Source: Burkholderiales bacterium (lineage in GTDB: Bacteria > Pseudomonadota > Gammaproteobacteria > Burkholderiales > SG8-39). Taken from it: DNA of 34,963 nucleotides. The notes under the pieces are model-generated. The model was not told the DNA's origin, made no database searches, and saw nothing but the letters and a program-made list of their open reading frames with translations. A program made the translations under genes and the position numbers. Shown here one piece after another: positions 32,429 through 34,963 of the stretch; the stretch's first letter is position 1, and every line of letters starts with the position of its first letter. The DNA is taken from contig JAOAFL010000030.1 of assembly GCA_026416295.1 (NCBI GenBank), positions 1-34,963 on the forward strand. The letters run 5' to 3'.

Positions 32429-32847
32429 TGCAAGAATGTCGGTTATCGTCCGGACAGCGTATGGAAGCTATCGCCTTTCGAGCCATCATAGTTTTGTCAA
32501 TTCTCGGTGTCGTTATCGGCATCCCGATGTTGCTGATCGGGAAGCAGAACCAGGAGGGCTATGAGAAGCTGATTTCTAAGGAACTCGCGAGATCGGAGTC
32601 TCCTCAGCTCAAGGAATGCTTGGATAAGGCTCTCCGAACAAAGGATAAGGACTTCGGTCATTGTCACGACGTCCACGGTGCGCGTCTTCAGTTGCTAGAC
32701 GAATGGTTTACGAAAGAGAGGCATGCTCGATACTGGGCTGGCATCGGGATGGCTTTATCAACCGCATTGCCGCTCGTGCTATTCGCTTCGTTCTACGTCT
32801 TGCGTTGGATAATCACCGGGCATTGGCGGAGACCCAAAGTCGAGTAG
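32428..32847 (+). CDS. Cassette 3: two-helix membrane protein, unknown
   Basis: A 139-residue protein with transmembrane helices at about 18-38 (AIIVLSILGVVIGIPMLLIG) and about 103-130. The loop between them is charged, with two cysteines in CLDKALRTKDKDFGHCH. No family recognised. ATG 32428 begins at the last base of the attC core; ATG 32461 is an alternative. Codon use is distinctly less GC-rich than in the core genome. Confidence 0.65.
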   Translation: MQECRLSSGQRMEAIAFRAIIVLSILGVVIGIPMLLIGKQNQEGYEKLISKELARSESPQLKECLDKALRTKDKDFGHCHDVHGARLQLLDEWFTKERHARYWAGIGMALSTALPLVLFASFYVLRWIITGHWRRPKVE

Positions 32848-32856
32848 GTTCGTTGC

Positions 32857-32921
32857 ACGCTAAGAACGGCTTGCAGGGCGACGAGTCGCGAGCGCCGCAG
32901 GCCTGAAGCGGAACGTTATGC
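32857..32921 (+). repeat. attC-like site, cassette 3
   Basis: Right core GTTATGC (32915-32921); the left arm GCTAAGAAC (32859-32867) is a degenerate inverse core. CGGCTTGCAGGGCG and CGCCGCAGGCCTGAAGCG form imperfect complementary arms. Confidence 0.55.
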
Positions 32922-32952
32922 CACGAGGAAGACGGGCGTAGAATAGTCGTCC

Positions 32953-33141
32953 ATGGGAGAGGCAGCGCGGCATCTATTGAAGTCTTTTGACGCTTTGTCC
33001 GAGGCCGAGCGTCGCGAGGTCCTGGAAGAGCTTCTCCGGCGTGCGGCGGAGCTTCCCTATTCCTTCCCCTCCGACGACGAGCTCGTGCGCGTGGCCGAGG
33101 CCGTGTTTCAAGAGTACGACCGTCGCGAAGCCAAGGGGTGA
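32953..33141 (+). CDS. Cassette 4a: antitoxin of a MazF/PemK-type module
   Basis: A 62-residue acidic protein of the kind that lies directly upstream of PemK/MazF toxins: LLKSFDALSEAERREVLEE, then YSFPSDDELVRVAEAVFQEYDRREA. I recognise the pattern from such pairs but not a named family. A TAGAAT hexamer (32939-32944) 8 bp upstream may be a cassette-borne promoter. The stop overlaps the toxin start. Confidence 0.75.
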   Translation: MGEAARHLLKSFDALSEAERREVLEELLRRAAELPYSFPSDDELVRVAEAVFQEYDRREAKG

Positions 33142-33464
33142 AGACTCCCCTTCGCGGTGAAGTCTACATGGTCGACCTCGGGCTCGCGGCAAAGGTACGC
33201 CCGTGCGTCGTCATGAGCGTGCCCCTTGAACAATCAGATCGCTCGTTGGTCACGGTAGTCCCTCACACCACCGCACTTCGCCAGTCTCGCTTTGAGGTCG
33301 CCGTGTCGCCGAGATTCCTGAAGCCGGGTGCTTTCGACGCCCAAGGCATCGTAACGGTGCCGACGGTCAGGCTGATGAACCGTCTTGGTACGCTGACGAC
33401 AGAAGAAATGCGCGCCGTCGAGAAAGGCGTTTGCTCGTGGCTCGGCATCAACATCGCGGCATAA
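33138..33464 (+). CDS. Cassette 4b: MazF/PemK-family toxin
   Basis: A 108-residue endoribonuclease-type toxin. RGEVYMVDLGLAAKVRPCVV is the MazF start with the conserved arginine-proline, and VTVPTVRLMNRLGTL is the conserved C-terminal core. MazF toxins cut single-stranded mRNA. GTG 33138 overlaps the antitoxin stop. The stop codon lies inside the left core of the next attC, as is usual for cassette genes. Confidence 0.85.
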   Translation: MKTPLRGEVYMVDLGLAAKVRPCVVMSVPLEQSDRSLVTVVPHTTALRQSRFEVAVSPRFLKPGAFDAQGIVTVPTVRLMNRLGTLTTEEMRAVEKGVCSWLGINIAA

Positions 33465-33516
33465 CCTGCTGCGGCAGCCGCCGCGCGGAGACGCGCGGCT
33501 GAGCGCGACGTTAGAG
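33459..33516 (+). repeat. attC site, cassette 4
   Basis: Left core GCATAAC (33459-33465), right core GTTAGAG (33510-33516). The arms AGCCGCCGCGCG and CGCGCGGCT close a short loop GAGA, forming a strong hairpin. 58 bp. Confidence 0.7.
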
Positions 33517-33529
33517 CGCAAAGGTTGCC

Positions 33530-33856
33530 ATGATCGATCGTGCCGCGCTGGAGCAAGTTGCGCCGAAACAGATCGAAGGCATGGCGTCGCCGTCTGGGGT
33601 ATCGCTGGTGTTGCATCTCTTCAATGGTGAAACCTACACCGTCAGCCGCATCATCGAGTACTACGACACCTACATCGTTGTGGCGGTCTATCCGGCGCAA
33701 GCTCTTTCTCCTGATACCATCAAAGACGTTATACCGAGCGACGACAAAGGCAGATTAATCTTGGACCGCCTTGTTCTGCCATACCACGCTATTTCGTACC
33801 TTACGATCACAGCGCGCGAACCTCAGAAGCAGTTCACCTTGGGTTTCCGTGGCTAA
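33530..33856 (+). CDS. Cassette 5: small protein with Sm-like features
   Basis: A 108-residue protein. The pattern VSLVLHLFNGETYTVSRI, then YYDTYIVVAVYP and LPYHAISYLTIT, resembles the two Sm motifs of Hfq/LSm-type RNA-binding folds (hydrophobic strands with a glycine turn). The resemblance is loose and no family is assigned. ATG 33530 is 19 bp after the cassette junction. The stop TAA 33854-33856 is also part of the CTAA target of the IS element, so its own attC is not visible here. Confidence 0.6.
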   Translation: MIDRAALEQVAPKQIEGMASPSGVSLVLHLFNGETYTVSRIIEYYDTYIVVAVYPAQALSPDTIKDVIPSDDKGRLILDRLVLPYHAISYLTITAREPQKQFTLGFRG

Positions 33857-33876
33857 GGAAGCTCTGCACAAGTTCC
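33853..33876 (+). other. IS5-family left end with CTAA target
   Basis: CTAA at 33853-33856 matches the YTAR target of the IS5 family. It is followed by GGAAGCTCTGCACAAGTTCC (33857-33876), an IS5-type left terminal sequence. The right end and second target copy are beyond the window. Confidence 0.6.
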
Positions 33877-34963
33877 CGCGAATCGTGTCTGAGGAGGAAC
33901 TGCCTCGGTGCGATAAGCGGGAGGAAGAAGATGAAGCAGCTGACGTTTGCCTCGGCGGCCTGGAGGGCGAAGGGAAAGACGACGCGCCGCAGGCGCTTGC
34001 CTTCCGAGATGGACGCGGCGGGTGCCCTGGGCAAGACTTGTGGCGCTCATTGAGCCGCACTATCCGAAGCAGGGAGGCGGCCGCCCGCCCATGCCCCTTG
34101 AGAGGATGCTTCGCATCTACTTCCTGCAGCGGTGGTTCAACCTCTAGGATCGCAAGGCCTGGGACGCGCTCTATGACATCGAGCCGATGCGCCGCGCCTC
34201 CGGAATCGAGCTGGCCGAGGACACGGTACCCGATGAGACGACGATTCTTCGCTTTCGGCATCTGCTTGAGGAAAAGCGCCTTGCGCAGGCGCTCTTTGCC
34301 GAGGTGCGCGCGCTGCTTGAGGAGCGCGGGCTGCTGGTGAAGTCGGGCACCATTGTCGATGCCACGATCATTGCCGCGCCCAGCTCGACCAAAAACCAGA
34401 AGAAGGAACGCGACCCCGAGATGCACCAAACCCGCAAGGGCAAGAACTGGTACTTCGGCATGAAGCTGCACATCGGCACCGACCCCCGGGGCCTTGTGCA
34501 CAGCGTCGTCTCGGGGCCTGCCCATGAAGCCGACATCGGCCGCCTGCCCGAGCTGTTGCACGGAGCCGAGCGCGAGATCCTGGGCGATAGCGCCTACTGG
34601 AGCAAGGCGAAGCAGCAACACTACGAGCAGGCCGGCATCCGCTACCGGGTCAACCGCCGCGCGCCCCCGGGCCGGCCCTTGAGCGAGCGGCAGCGGCGGC
34701 TCAACCGAAGCCTGTCGCGCGCTCGCGCCTGGGGCGAGTTTGCCTTCCACGTGGTCAAGCGCCTCTGGGGCTTTGCCAAGACCCGCTACCGGGGCCTGTA
34801 CAAGAACACGGTGCGGGCCGTCAGCATGTTCGCCCTGGCAAACCTCTACCGGGTCCGGGCGCAATTGTTGCCACCAAGGGCGCAGTGCGTCCTGTAAGAG
34901 CAAAAACCCAGAATCCAGGCACCGAAACGGTGTCAACACGGCTGCCAAACCCCGCCTTCGCCT
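33857..34963 (+). mobile_element. IS5-family insertion sequence (right end outside window)
   Basis: Left end and transposase are present, in the same orientation as the cassettes. The sequence after the transposase stop (34898-34963) has no visible terminal repeat, so the element extends past the window edge. Confidence 0.8.
33931..34897 (+). pseudogene. IS5-family DDE transposase, frameshift and nonsense
   Basis: MKQLTFASAAW starts at ATG 33931. One extra G near 34018-34021 shifts the frame; homology continues as VPWARLVALIEPHYPKQ, GGRPPMPLERMLRIYFLQ and RWFNL, then TAG 34145-34147 replaces the usual serine codon. The rest is open: DRKAWDALYDIEPM, DETTILRFRHLLEE, the first D in GTIVDATII, the second D in ILGDSAYW and the E in RARAWGEFAF. 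All three catalytic residues survive but the gene cannot make a full protein without correction. The last in-frame stop is 34895-34897. Confidence 0.85.

Larger units (their letters stand above)
30420..33856. mobile_element. Chromosomal integron with inactivated integrase and at least five gene cassettes
   Basis: The elements are in integron order: an IntI-like remnant on the minus strand, an attI-like core just upstream of its 5' end, then short cassettes all on the plus strand separated by attC-like inverted repeats at 31730, 32345, 32857 and 33459. GTT cores split the array at 31086, 31784, 32422, 32915 and 33510. Cassette DNA is poorer in GC than the host DNA. The array continues until an IS5 element at 33857, and any further cassettes lie beyond it. 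Confidence 0.75.

Noticed and set aside
1-34963. tRNA, rRNA or CRISPR features
   Set aside because: None recognised by eye; short tRNA genes cannot be fully excluded without a covariance search.

Overview
The window reads as a very GC-rich betaproteobacterial chromosome (Burkholderiales or a relative is my inference from the gene set and the radA-alr-lplT order; no species can be named from sequence alone). Most codons end in G or C, many genes overlap by 4 bp (ATGA or GTGA), and RBSs and promoters are sparse. Positions 1 to about 28550 are dense core genome. From about 28550 onward the sequence becomes patchy, and from about 31000 it is clearly poorer in GC.

Core layout: the tail of hpnE (+); radA and alr (-); lplT (+); a udg-rimI-tsaB operon (-); two tartrate/isopropylmalate-type dehydrogenases (+) flanking an S1C HtrA-like protease (-); a CHASE/HAMP-like class III nucleotide cyclase and an EamA transporter (+); the prkA-yeaH-spoVR stress operon (+); a frame-damaged YbaK/EbsC gene that reads into an FmdB zinc-ribbon gene (+); two hypothetical proteins; an ompR-envZ pair (+); gcvA (-); a small protein and a GNAT acetyltransferase (+); thpR, ispF and ispD (-); mfd, a Sel1-repeat lipoprotein-like or periplasmic gene, and serB (+).

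The serB locus has been rearranged. The first 82 bp of serB occur twice, about 1 kb apart. The upstream copy is a fragment that still overlaps the sel1 stop codon, and between the copies sits an addiction module of the ParE/RelE type. Ten bases after serB comes the most interesting part of the window: a small chromosomal integron. It has a frameshifted and 3'-truncated integron-integrase remnant on the minus strand, an attI-like core site, and at least five short cassettes in one orientation separated by attC-like inverted repeats with GTT core sites. The cassettes encode a DUF1780 putative endonuclease, a second PD-(D/E)XK-like protein, a two-helix membrane protein, a MazF/PemK toxin-antitoxin pair, and a small protein with an Sm-like look. 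An IS5-family element, whose transposase is broken by a frameshift and a nonsense codon, sits immediately after the fifth cassette gene at a CTAA target and runs to the window edge.

No rRNA, tRNA or CRISPR array was seen. All family assignments are by eye from motifs and remembered family sequences; no database search was run.
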